Source: Paracoccus denitrificans (GTDB lineage Bacteria > Pseudomonadota > Alphaproteobacteria > Rhodobacterales > Rhodobacteraceae). From it: a stretch of 64,000 bases of DNA. Shown in pieces: positions 1 through 7,375 of this stretch. The translations under genes were made by a program, and so were the position numbers. Where the stretch lies: assembly GCA_003240735.1 (NCBI GenBank), contig QFNE01000009.1, positions 1 to 64,000 on the forward strand, given 5' to 3'. How positions within the stretch are numbered: the stretch's first letter is position 1; every line of letters begins with the position of its first letter. The notes below the pieces were generated by a model. It did no database searches. It saw nothing but the letters and a program-made list of their open reading frames with translations, and was not told where the DNA came from.

Positions 1-653
1 ATGCGGTGGCTTTCGGGATCGGCTTCAACGGCGGGCAATGCTGCGTCTCGACCAGCCGCCTGATCGTCGAGGCGTCTGTCGCGGACGCCTTTGCCGACAC
101 CCTGGCCGAAAAGATGGCCCGCATCCGCGTTGGCGACCCGCTGGATGAGGCGACGCAGGTGGGCGCGATCACGACCGACGCGCAGAACGACACGATCCTC
201 GGCTTCATCGAAAAAGGCCGGTCGGAGGGCGCGCGGATCGTCACCGGCGGCGCGCCCATCGACCGCGGACAGGGCAGCTTCATCGCGCCGACGCTGTTTG
301 CCGATGTCACCCGCGACATGGCCATCGCGCGCGACGAGATCTTCGGCCCGGTCCTGTCGATGTTCCGCTTTGAAAACGTGGCGCAGGCCACGGCCATCGC
401 CAACGACACCATTTATGGTCTTGCCGCCAGCGTGTGGAGCCGGGACATCGACAAGGCGCTGACCGTCGCGCGCCGGGTTCAGGCCGGGCGGTTCTGGGTC
501 AACACCATCATGGCTGGCGGCCCCGAGATGCCGATCGGCGGGTTCAAGCAGTCCGGCTGGGGCCGCGAGACCGGGATGCTGGGAGTCGAGGAATATACGC
601 AGGTCAAATCGGTCCATGTCGCCTTCGGACCCCGTGCGCGGTGGATCGACTGA
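1..653 (+). CDS. NAD(P)-dependent aldehyde dehydrogenase, C-terminal part (cut by window edge)
   Basis: The reading frame is open from the first base, so only the last 217 or so codons are present. The visible part is the catalytic and C-terminal half of an aldehyde dehydrogenase: the motif GGQCC carries the nucleophilic cysteine, followed by RDEIFGPVLSMFRF (the usual EIFGPV signature) and a C-terminal GGFKQSGWGRETG segment typical of the betaine/aldehyde dehydrogenase family. The enzyme oxidises an aldehyde to its acid in the cytoplasm. The stop codon overlaps the start of the GMC oxidoreductase by one base (TGATG), so the two are translationally coupled and probably oxidise an alcohol to an aldehyde and then to an acid. 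The substrate cannot be read from the sequence. Confidence 0.9.
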   Translation, partial: AVAFGIGFNGGQCCVSTSRLIVEASVADAFADTLAEKMARIRVGDPLDEATQVGAITTDAQNDTILGFIEKGRSEGARIVTGGAPIDRGQGSFIAPTLFADVTRDMAIARDEIFGPVLSMFRFENVAQATAIANDTIYGLAASVWSRDIDKALTVARRVQAGRFWVNTIMAGGPEMPIGGFKQSGWGRETGMLGVEEYTQVKSVHVAFGPRARWID

Positions 654-2254
654 TGAGCGGCGGGGGGTTCGACTATGTCATCGTCGGCGGGGGATCGGCC
701 GGCTGCGTCCTCGCCGCCCGGCTGTCCGAGGACCCCGGCACGCGCGTCTGCCTGATCGAGGCGGGGGGGCGGGACACCAACCCCCTGATCCACATGCCGG
801 TCGGTTTCGCCAAGATGACGACGGGACCGCTGACCTGGGGGCTGAAAACCGCGCCGCAGAAGCACGCGCTGAACCGCGAAATCCCCTACGCCCAGGCCCG
901 CGTGCTGGGCGGCGGATCGTCCATCAACGCCGAGATTTTCACCCGCGGTCATCCCAGCGATTATGACCGCTGGGTCACCGAGGGCGCCGAGGGATGGGGC
1001 TTTGCCGACATCCAGCCCTATTTCCTGCGGTCCGAGGGCAACACCATTCTGGCCGGCGGCTGGCACGGGACCGAAGGCCCGCTGGCGGTGTCGAACATCC
1101 CCGACCCGAACGCCATGACCCGCGCCTTCGTGCAAAGCTGCCAGGAGGCGGGGATGCCCTATAACCCCGACTTCAACGGCGCGGTGCAGGAAGGGACCGG
1201 CGTTTACCAGACCACCACCCGCAACGGCAGGCGCTGCTCGGCGGCGGTCGGCTATCTGCGGCCCGCCATGGGTCGGGCGAACCTGACCGTCGTGACCGGC
1301 GCGCTCGTCCTGCGCCTGCGGATCGAAGGCCGGCGCGCGGTCGGGGTCGATTACGCCGTGAAGGGCGCGGTCGAGACGGCGATGGCCGATGCCGAAGTTC
1401 TGGTCACGGCGGGGGCGATCGGCTCGCCCAAGCTGCTGATGCTGTCGGGGATCGGCCCGGCCGACGATCTTCGGGCGCATGGGATCGAAGTGGCAGTCGA
1501 CCTGCCAGGCGTCGGTCAGAACCTGCAGGACCACTTTGGCGTCGATATCGTCGCGGAGCTTGACGGTCACAAAAGCCTCGACCGTTATAACCGGCTGCAC
1601 TGGATGGCATGGGCCGGGTTGCAGTACGGGCTGTTTCGTTCGGGCCCGGTGACGTCGAACGTCGTCGAGGGCGGCGCCTTCTGGCACGCCGAGGGTGGCC
1701 CGGGTGATCGGCCCGACCTGCAATTCCACTTTCTGGCGGGCGCCGGGGCCGAGGCGGGCGTGCCGTCCGTGACCAAGGGCAGCTCGGGCGTGACGCTGAA
1801 CAGCTATACCCTGCGGCCCAAGTCGCGCGGGTCGGTCCAGCTGCGCTCGGCGGACCCTGCCGATACGCCTGTGGTTGATCCGAACTTCCTCGACTCGGCG
1901 GACGATCTGCGCGTCTCGACCGAAGGTGTCCGCACCAGCGTCGAGATCTTCAGACAGTCGGCACTGGCAAAGCACATCCGTCAGGTCAGCTATCCCGGCG
2001 CCGATATCCGCACCCAGTCCGACTATGAGGGGTATGTGCGCCAGTACGGCCGGACCTCCTATCACCCGGTCGGCACCTGCCGCATGGGGCAGGACGACAT
2101 GGCCGTGGTCGATCCGCATCTGCGGCTGCGCGGCATCGACGGGCTGAGGGTCTGCGACAGTTCGGTCATGCCCTCTCTGGTCGGGTCGAACACCAACGCG
2201 CCCACGATCATGATCGGAGAGCGGGCAGCCGACCTGATCCGGGGCAATCGCTAA
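653..2254 (+). CDS. GMC family FAD-dependent alcohol oxidase/dehydrogenase (choline dehydrogenase-like)
   Basis: This 533-residue protein has the glucose-methanol-choline layout. An N-terminal FAD dinucleotide motif (VIVGGGSAG near residue 8) is followed by the GMC signature LGGGSSINAEIFTRG near residue 85, the second signature GAIGSPKLLMLSGIG near residue 258, and the C-terminal active-site segment YHPVGTCRMG, whose histidine is the expected catalytic base. The ATG at 653 is chosen because it overlaps the stop of the preceding aldehyde dehydrogenase; an in-frame extension upstream is a shadow of that gene. Family members oxidise primary alcohols, choline or polyethylene glycol. The partner aldehyde dehydrogenase supports alcohol oxidation, but the substrate is unknown. 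A gap of 171 bases with no recognisable site follows. Confidence 0.9.
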   Translation: MSGGGFDYVIVGGGSAGCVLAARLSEDPGTRVCLIEAGGRDTNPLIHMPVGFAKMTTGPLTWGLKTAPQKHALNREIPYAQARVLGGGSSINAEIFTRGHPSDYDRWVTEGAEGWGFADIQPYFLRSEGNTILAGGWHGTEGPLAVSNIPDPNAMTRAFVQSCQEAGMPYNPDFNGAVQEGTGVYQTTTRNGRRCSAAVGYLRPAMGRANLTVVTGALVLRLRIEGRRAVGVDYAVKGAVETAMADAEVLVTAGAIGSPKLLMLSGIGPADDLRAHGIEVAVDLPGVGQNLQDHFGVDIVAELDGHKSLDRYNRLHWMAWAGLQYGLFRSGPVTSNVVEGGAFWHAEGGPGDRPDLQFHFLAGAGAEAGVPSVTKGSSGVTLNSYTLRPKSRGSVQLRSADPADTPVVDPNFLDSADDLRVSTEGVRTSVEIFRQSALAKHIRQVSYPGADIRTQSDYEGYVRQYGRTSYHPVGTCRMGQDDMAVVDPHLRLRGIDGLRVCDSSVMPSLVGSNTNAPTIMIGERAADLIRGNR

Positions 2255-2425
2255 GGCGAAACGGCGGAGGCGATCCCATGACAGCCACAAACGGCCCTGA
2301 AAATCGGATGTGGACATCTACGGGACCGGCATCTCGACCCGGTGCACGCCCGCCCTTGAAGGGACATCGTGTCCATGTCAATAACGCACCATTCAGTTAC
2401 TTAACCACGCGACGGGGGACGCATC

Positions 2426-3997
2426 ATGGGTAAGGTCAAATCGGCAGCAGATGCGGCACAGATGGTGCGTGATGGCGCCACGGTTGCGGTCAACTCATCC
2501 TCTGGCCTGCTGTGCCCGGATGCGGTCCTTCGCGCGCTTGGCGACCGCTTTGCGTCCGAAGGTGCGCCCAAGGCGCTGACCACGGTGCACCCCATCGCCG
2601 CCGGTGACATGTTCGGAACGCCCGGGGTCGATCACCTTGCCCGCAAGGGGATGATCGCGCGCATCATCGGCGGCTCCTATCCCTCTGGCCCCACGAACGC
2701 CGAGCCGCCGCTGATCTGGCAGCGCATTCTTGCCGAAGATCTTGCGGCCTATAACCTGCCGTCGGGCGTCATCTTCGACATGCTGCGCGAAGGTGCGGCC
2801 CTGCGACCCGGCGTTATGACCAAGGTCGGCCTTGAGACGTTCGTCGATCCGCTGCAGGAGGGGGGGGCGATGAACGCCACCGCGCGCGGCGAACCGATCG
2901 TGCGGCATGTCGATTTCGACGGCGAGGACTGGTTGTTCTACCCCGCCATCCGGCCTGATGTCGCCATCATCCGCGCCACCACCGCTGACGAGAACGGCAA
3001 CCTGACCTTCGAACAGGAAGGCGCGCTGCTGGGTGCGATGGAAATGGCGCTGGCTGCGCACAACAACGGTGGCATCGTCATCGCGCAGGTCAAACGCATC
3101 GCCGCGCAGGGCACCCTGCGACCGCATCATGTCCATGTCCCCGGCATCCTTGTCGATGTCATCGTCGAGGCGCCGGACCAGTTGCAGACCACCGCGACCG
3201 CTTATGACCCCGCGATCTCGGGCGAGGTGTTCCTGCCGCTTTCAAGCTTTGCCGCGCCCGAGCTGAACCCCGGCAAGGTGATTGCCCGCCGTGTCGCGCA
3301 AGAGCTGAAATCGGGTTGGGCGGTCAATCTGGGCTTCGGCATCTCGGCCAACGTGCCGCGCATCCTGCTGGAAGAAGGCCAGCACGGTGCCGTCACATGG
3401 GTGATCGAACAAGGACCGGTGGGCGGCATCCCGCTGCTGGATTTCAAGTTCGGCTGCGCCTCGAATGCCGAGGCGTTTGTCCCGTCGCCACATCAGTTCG
3501 TTTATTTTCAGGCCGGGGGGTTCGACAGCTCTTTGCTGTCGTTTCTGGAAATCGGCGCCGACGGCAGCGTGAATGTCAGCCGTCTGCCCGGCACACCGCA
3601 CCGCACGGCGGGCGCCGGTGGGTTTGTCGACATCACCACCCGCGCCAAGCGCATCGTGTTTTCGGGCAACTTCAACGCCGGCGCCAAGATGCATGTCGAA
3701 AACGGTCGGCTTGTGATTGACCGCGAAGGTAAGGTGGCCAAGGTTGTCCCAGAGGTGAACCAGATCAGCTTTTCTGGCCCTCGCGGGCGCAAACAGGGGC
3801 AGGATGTGACGTACGTGACCGAACGTTGTGTGATGAAGCTGGGCGCGGAAGGCCTGATCGTAACGGAGATCGCCCCCGGCATCGACTTGCAACGCGATAT
3901 TCTTGATCAGGCCACCGCGCCGTTGCAGGTCTCTGATACCCTGGCACAGATGGACCCGTCGCTGTTCCAGCCCGACCTGTTCGGCCTGCGGCTGTGA
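2426..3997 (+). CDS. Family I acyl-CoA:acetate/3-ketoacid CoA-transferase (YdiF/propionate CoA-transferase-like)
   Basis: The 523-residue length matches family I CoA-transferases in which the two halves are fused in one chain (E. coli YdiF, clostridial Pct). The second half carries EQGPVGG near residue 331, corresponding to the catalytic-glutamate motif ExGxxGG that forms the glutamyl-CoA thioester. The first half has the glycine-rich CoA-binding region (GSYPSGPTNAEPP near residue 91). The ATG is preceded by GGGGGA at suitable spacing. It transfers CoA between acyl-CoA donors such as acetyl-CoA and a free carboxylate. It overlaps the following enoyl-CoA hydratase gene by four bases, so the pair probably activates and then hydrates an unsaturated acid. 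The exact acid cannot be told. Confidence 0.88.
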   Translation: MGKVKSAADAAQMVRDGATVAVNSSSGLLCPDAVLRALGDRFASEGAPKALTTVHPIAAGDMFGTPGVDHLARKGMIARIIGGSYPSGPTNAEPPLIWQRILAEDLAAYNLPSGVIFDMLREGAALRPGVMTKVGLETFVDPLQEGGAMNATARGEPIVRHVDFDGEDWLFYPAIRPDVAIIRATTADENGNLTFEQEGALLGAMEMALAAHNNGGIVIAQVKRIAAQGTLRPHHVHVPGILVDVIVEAPDQLQTTATAYDPAISGEVFLPLSSFAAPELNPGKVIARRVAQELKSGWAVNLGFGISANVPRILLEEGQHGAVTWVIEQGPVGGIPLLDFKFGCASNAEAFVPSPHQFVYFQAGGFDSSLLSFLEIGADGSVNVSRLPGTPHRTAGAGGFVDITTRAKRIVFSGNFNAGAKMHVENGRLVIDREGKVAKVVPEVNQISFSGPRGRKQGQDVTYVTERCVMKLGAEGLIVTEIAPGIDLQRDILDQATAPLQVSDTLAQMDPSLFQPDLFGLRL

Positions 3998-4794
3998 CCG
4001 ATGCGCGCCTGCGACTTGAGGTGGATGGCGCGGTCGCGCGCCTGACCCTGGCCCGGCCGGACAAGCGCAACGCGCTTGATGCCGCGATGATCGACACGCT
4101 GCTGGATCACTGTCGCACCATTGAGCGGTCGGGCGTGCGGGTGGTCCTGCTGACGGGGGAAGGCGGACGCAGTTTCTGCGCGGGGGGCGACATCGCCGCA
4201 TGGTCGGCGCTGCCGCCCGATCAGTTCGCCCGGCACTGGGTGCGCGACGGCCACGCGGCCTTTGACGCCCTGACGCGGTTGGCGCAGCCGGTGGTGGCCA
4301 TCCTGAACGGCGACGTCTGGGGCGGGGGTCTGGAGCTGGCCGCATGCGCAGATTACCGCATATCCGAGGATCACGCCCGGTTTGGCCTGCCCGAAAGCGG
4401 CCTTGGTATCATCCCCGGCTGGTCCGGCACGCAGCGGACCGTCCGTCGGTTCGGCCCGCAGATCGTCCGCCGCATGGCCCTGTTCGGCGAAACCTTGACC
4501 GCCCAAGAAGCTCTCGCAGCCGGTCTTGTCGATCGGGTCGTGCCCGAGGGTCAGGGCGGCATCGCCGCAGACCGGCTGGTCGAGGGGTTGCTGACCCGCG
4601 CCCCCCGCGCGACAGAGCTGGTCAAGATGCTGATCAACGCCGCCGAGGGCGAGGAATCCGGTCGCGTGCTGGAAACGCTGGCCGGTGCGATCGCCGCTGG
4701 TTCGACGGACCTTGCCGAAGGTCTGGCCGCGCGTCGTGAACGGCGCGCGCCGGCGTTTGATGCGCTCGGCACCCCGACAGGCGGCGCGTCCTGA
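3994..4794 (+). CDS. Enoyl-CoA hydratase/isomerase family protein
   Basis: This is a 266-residue crotonase-fold protein. CAGGDIAAW near residue 59 is the first oxyanion-hole segment and the following GDVWGGGLELA segment is the second; GLPESGLGIIPGWSGTQR contains the glutamate expected of hydratases. The GTG start overlaps the CoA-transferase stop (GTGA), and translation coupling explains the lack of a separate ribosome site. The enzyme probably adds water to, or isomerises, the acyl-CoA made by the upstream CoA-transferase. The glycerate kinase gene begins one base after its stop, so all three are one operon. Other crotonase activities (dehalogenase, hydrolase, lyase) cannot be excluded. Confidence 0.88.
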   Translation: MTDARLRLEVDGAVARLTLARPDKRNALDAAMIDTLLDHCRTIERSGVRVVLLTGEGGRSFCAGGDIAAWSALPPDQFARHWVRDGHAAFDALTRLAQPVVAILNGDVWGGGLELAACADYRISEDHARFGLPESGLGIIPGWSGTQRTVRRFGPQIVRRMALFGETLTAQEALAAGLVDRVVPEGQGGIAADRLVEGLLTRAPRATELVKMLINAAEGEESGRVLETLAGAIAAGSTDLAEGLAARRERRAPAFDALGTPTGGAS

Positions 4795-4795
4795 C

Positions 4796-6058
4796 ATGGA
4801 TCGCGATCCCCGCGCCTTTCTGTCGGACCTGTTTCACGCCGCGGTGCACGCCGCCGATGCAGAGGCCGCCTTGCGCGCCAATCTGCCCGACCGTCCCCGC
4901 GGACGGACCGTCGTGATCGGTGCCGGGAAAGGGGCCGCGCAACTTGCCGCCGCGTTCGAGCGTCTGTGGGACGGTCCGGTCGAAGGGGTGGTCGTGACGC
5001 GCTACGGCTATGGCTGCCCGACCGAGCATATCCGGGTGATGGAGGCCGCCCACCCCGTCCCCGATGCTGCCGGACTTGCGGCGACGCAGGCGCTGTTTGA
5101 CGCCGTCCGCGGGCTGGGGCCCGACGATCTGGTCGTGGCGCTCGTCTGCGGGGGCGGGTCGTCCCTTCTGCCCTGCCCGCCCGGCAACCTGACCTTGGAG
5201 GATGAGGCCGCGCTGAACCGCGCCTTGCTGGCCTCGGGCGCGCCGATCTCGGTCATGAACGCGGTTCGCAAGCACGCATCGGGGATCAAGGGCGGGCGGC
5301 TGGCACTGGCCTGTCATCCGGCGCGGGTGGTCAGCCTGATCGTGTCGGATGTGCCAGGCGACGATCCCGCGCAGGTGGCCTCGGGGCCGACGGTGCCCGA
5401 CACGGTCGATCTGGCGCAGGCGCGACGTCTGATCGAGGCGTGGCGGATCGCCCTGCCCGCTTCGGTGGCCGCATGGCTGGATGCGCCCGATGCTGACGCC
5501 CCCCTGCCCTCGGACCCGCGCTTCGGCCGTAACGAGGTGCGGGTGATCGCCTCGGCCCGCCTGTCGCTGGAGGCCGCCGCAGCCGCAGCCCGGACAGGGG
5601 GCATCCCCGCGGTGATCCTGTCGGATTCCATCGAAGGCGAGGCTCGCGATGTCGGCGGGGTGCTGGCCGCGATCACGCGCGAAGTGGCGGTCCATGATCG
5701 CCCCTTCCCCCGGCCCGTGGTCATCCTGTCGGGGGGCGAGACCACCGTCACCCTGCGCGGCGCGGACGGGCGGGGTGGCCGCAACACCGCCTTCCTGCTG
5801 GCCTTCGCCCTGGGGGTCGAACGACTATCGGTCCATGCCCTTGCCGCCGATACCGACGGGGTCGACGGCACCGAACAGAACGCCGGGGCCTTTTGCGATG
5901 GCAACACGTGCGACCGGCTCAGATCATCGGGACTCGACCCCATGGACCTGCAGGCGCGAAACGACGCATGGACCGCGTTCGATCATTTGGGCGACCTATT
6001 TACAACCGGTCCCACCGGAACGAACGTGAATGACTTCCGGGCAATACTGATCCGGTGA
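4796..6058 (+). CDS. gckA: Glycerate 2-kinase (MOFRL/DUF4147 family)
   Basis: The protein has 420 residues, the usual size of the GckA/TtuD type of glycerate kinase, which makes 2-phosphoglycerate from glycerate and ATP. Recognisable elements are GAGKGAAQLA near residue 38, CGGGSSLL near residue 118, RKHASGIKGGRLA near residue 157, and the C-terminal MOFRL domain with SGGETTVTLRG and DTDGVDGTEQNAG. It starts one base after the enoyl-CoA hydratase stop and ends the operon. Glycerate kinase beside alcohol and aldehyde oxidation genes suggests that a C2/C3 compound (glycolate, tartronate or a sugar acid) is channelled to central metabolism; this is inference. TtuD and GckA cannot be told apart from sequence alone. 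Confidence 0.88.
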   Translation: MDRDPRAFLSDLFHAAVHAADAEAALRANLPDRPRGRTVVIGAGKGAAQLAAAFERLWDGPVEGVVVTRYGYGCPTEHIRVMEAAHPVPDAAGLAATQALFDAVRGLGPDDLVVALVCGGGSSLLPCPPGNLTLEDEAALNRALLASGAPISVMNAVRKHASGIKGGRLALACHPARVVSLIVSDVPGDDPAQVASGPTVPDTVDLAQARRLIEAWRIALPASVAAWLDAPDADAPLPSDPRFGRNEVRVIASARLSLEAAAAAARTGGIPAVILSDSIEGEARDVGGVLAAITREVAVHDRPFPRPVVILSGGETTVTLRGADGRGGRNTAFLLAFALGVERLSVHALAADTDGVDGTEQNAGAFCDGNTCDRLRSSGLDPMDLQARNDAWTAFDHLGDLFTTGPTGTNVNDFRAILIR

Positions 6059-6115
6059 AAATGCCATCTCGGGGCAGCCGGGTTGCAGCTTCGCGGCATC
6101 CGCAGAAGCGCCCGA

Positions 6116-6760
6116 TCACCGCAATATGGGGACCGGCTGCAGTCTTGTCGCGCTGCGCCATTCGCGGGTGGCATCCCGCAGGATGGTCGTCGCACCTTGC
6201 AGGGCCAGAATGGCCATCAGCGTTGCGACGATGAAGTCGGGCCAGCCCGTACCAGTCCCAAACACGCCAAGCGCGGCCAACAGGACCGCGACATTGGCGA
6301 CGACGTCGTTGCGCGAGCAGATCCAGACCGACCGCATGTTGGCATCGCCGTCCCTGAATGCCATCAGCAGCAGAAGGCAGATCAGGTTCATCACCAGCGC
6401 GATCACACCGATGACCCCCATCGTCGGCGCATGCGGGGTCGAGCCGTTCGCGATGTGCGAGATCACGGTCCCCAGCACCCAAACGCCGAACACACCCATC
6501 GAGGCGCCTTTGACCCACGCCGCGCCGGCCCGCCATTTCAAGCTCATCCCCAGCACGAACAGGCTGATGGCGTAATTGCTGGCGTCCGCGAAGAAATCCA
6601 ACGCATCCGCTTGAAGGGCGGCTGAACCTGACATCATTCCGGCTGCGATTTCGACCAGGAACATGCCGCTGTTGATGGCCAGCGCGATCCACAGGACGCG
6701 TCGGAATCGAACAGAGTTGCCGGATGAGGAGGCACAGGTATCTGACGCGCAACAGGGCAT
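6116..6760 (-). CDS. Short CDF-type metal cation efflux transporter
   Basis: This 214-residue membrane protein has about six hydrophobic segments. The sequence SAALQADALDFFADASNY corresponds to the metal-binding TM2 of cation diffusion facilitators (HxxxD replaced by QADALD), and a second polar site sits in SRNDVVANVAVL (TM5). It starts with a cysteine-rich tail (MPCCASDTC). It lacks the cytoplasmic C-terminal domain of ordinary CDFs of about 300 residues, as is common for CDFs paired with MerR regulators. The ATG at 6760 is chosen because the longer in-frame GTG at 6811 lies inside the promoter. It is divergent from a MerR gene and probably exports Cd, Zn, Pb or Co from the cytoplasm. Confidence 0.85.
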   Translation of the reverse strand: MPCCASDTCASSSGNSVRFRRVLWIALAINSGMFLVEIAAGMMSGSAALQADALDFFADASNYAISLFVLGMSLKWRAGAAWVKGASMGVFGVWVLGTVISHIANGSTPHAPTMGVIGVIALVMNLICLLLLMAFRDGDANMRSVWICSRNDVVANVAVLLAALGVFGTGTGWPDFIVATLMAILALQGATTILRDATREWRSATRLQPVPILR

Positions 6761-6790
6761 GATCGACTCGCATGATGTCCGATTGCGCCT

Positions 6791-6822
6791 ATATCTAGAG
6801 TCTACAGCCACTATAGGGTCAA
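6791..6822 (-). promoter_or_regulatory. MerR-type promoter/operator of the CDF gene
   Basis: Read on the minus strand, TTGACC (6822-6817) and TAGATA (6797-6792) are separated by 19 bases, the over-long spacer typical of MerR-activated promoters. The spacer region contains the near-dyad ACCCTATAG-TGG-CTGTAGACT, close to the known CadR/ZntR/PbrR operator type. It sits between the divergent MerR and CDF genes, as expected for a metal-induced efflux gene. Being between divergent starts, it probably also sets the MerR level. Confidence 0.85.
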
Positions 6823-6825
6823 GCC

Positions 6826-7254
6826 ATGTTGGACGGTTATCGGATCGGCGACATCGCCCGGCTGACAGACACGAAAGTCGTCACCATCCGCTACTATGAA
6901 AGCATCGGTCTGATGCCGCGACCCGAGCGCACGCATGCCAACTATCGCGTCTACAGAGAGGCAGAGCTGGGTCGGTTGCGATTCATCCGCCGCTGCCGGG
7001 CGCTTGGGTTTTCGCTGGACCAGATCACCGAACTGGCGGCGCTGTCATCCGATCAGCGTCGATGCTGCAATGACGTCGACGCGCTGACACGGTCACATCT
7101 GGCCGAAGTCGAGGCGAAGATCGCCGACCTGATCGCGCTGGCGCACGAACTGCGCAGGATCGGGGATCAGTGCCAAGGGGGCACCACGATTTCCAATTGC
7201 AGGATCATCGAGGCTCTGGATGCCCGGTCCGAGCGCGCGACAGCACCTTCGTGA
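6826..7254 (+). CDS. MerR family heavy-metal-responsive regulator (CadR/ZntR-like)
   Basis: The 142-residue protein starts with the MerR winged-helix domain (YRIGDIARLTDTKVVTIRYYE), followed by a dimerisation helix and a C-terminal metal loop. Cysteines sit where Cd/Zn/Pb sensors have them: one in FIRRCRALGFSL, a pair in RRCCNDVD near residue 85, and the loop CQGGTTISNC near residue 117, which matches the ZntR/CadR spacing C-x8-C. It therefore should sense a divalent metal and activate the divergent CDF gene by untwisting the 19-base-spacer promoter next to it. The start ATG lies four bases after the operator, so the regulator should repress itself. Which metal is sensed cannot be decided. 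Confidence 0.9.
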   Translation: MLDGYRIGDIARLTDTKVVTIRYYESIGLMPRPERTHANYRVYREAELGRLRFIRRCRALGFSLDQITELAALSSDQRRCCNDVDALTRSHLAEVEAKIADLIALAHELRRIGDQCQGGTTISNCRIIEALDARSERATAPS

Positions 7255-7297
7255 CCCGGCGCAAGTTGACCCGGCGCAAGTTGAACCGGCGCGGCAA
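7253..7297 (+). repeat. 15-bp tandem repeat, three units
   Basis: GACCCGGCGCAAGTT occurs twice in direct tandem (7253-7267 and 7268-7282) and is followed by a degenerate third unit, GAACCGGCGCGGCAA. The first unit overlaps the stop codon of the MerR gene. The function is unknown; it looks like a slippage-type duplication at the 3' end of the gene. Confidence 0.8.
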
Positions 7298-7303
7298 ATT
7301 TTT

Positions 7304-7333
7304 GTTGCATAAACCGACCGGTCGGTCAATGTT
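7304..7333 (+). promoter_or_regulatory. PaaR-like TetR operator embedded in a candidate promoter for paaN and the ABC importer
   Basis: The perfect palindrome ACCGACCGGTCGGT lies at 7313-7326. It is flanked by TTGCAT (7305-7310) and AATGTT (7328-7333), spaced by 17 bases, which would place the palindrome in the spacer of a sigma-70-like promoter. The same arrangement, including the GTTGCATA prefix and TCAATG suffix, occurs at 62631-62660 in the phenylacetate island. A TetR family gene lies inside that island. The palindrome is seen directly; promoter function and the identity of the regulator are inferred. Confidence 0.7.
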
Positions 7334-7375
7334 ACCCGCAGCGCTGGAAGGGGGAAGTCCGGCGGGGGGATTGTC

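Noticed and set aside
479..2317. A long open frame on the minus strand opposite the GMC oxidoreductase (over 600 codons)
   Set aside because: It mirrors the plus-strand gene, which has clear FAD and GMC motifs; its own translation has no domain character. High GC content produces such antisense frames.
6761..6811. Upstream extension of the CDF gene to a GTG at 6811
   Set aside because: The extension runs through the MerR-type promoter and operator, and a better ATG at 6760 begins the cysteine-rich N-terminus.
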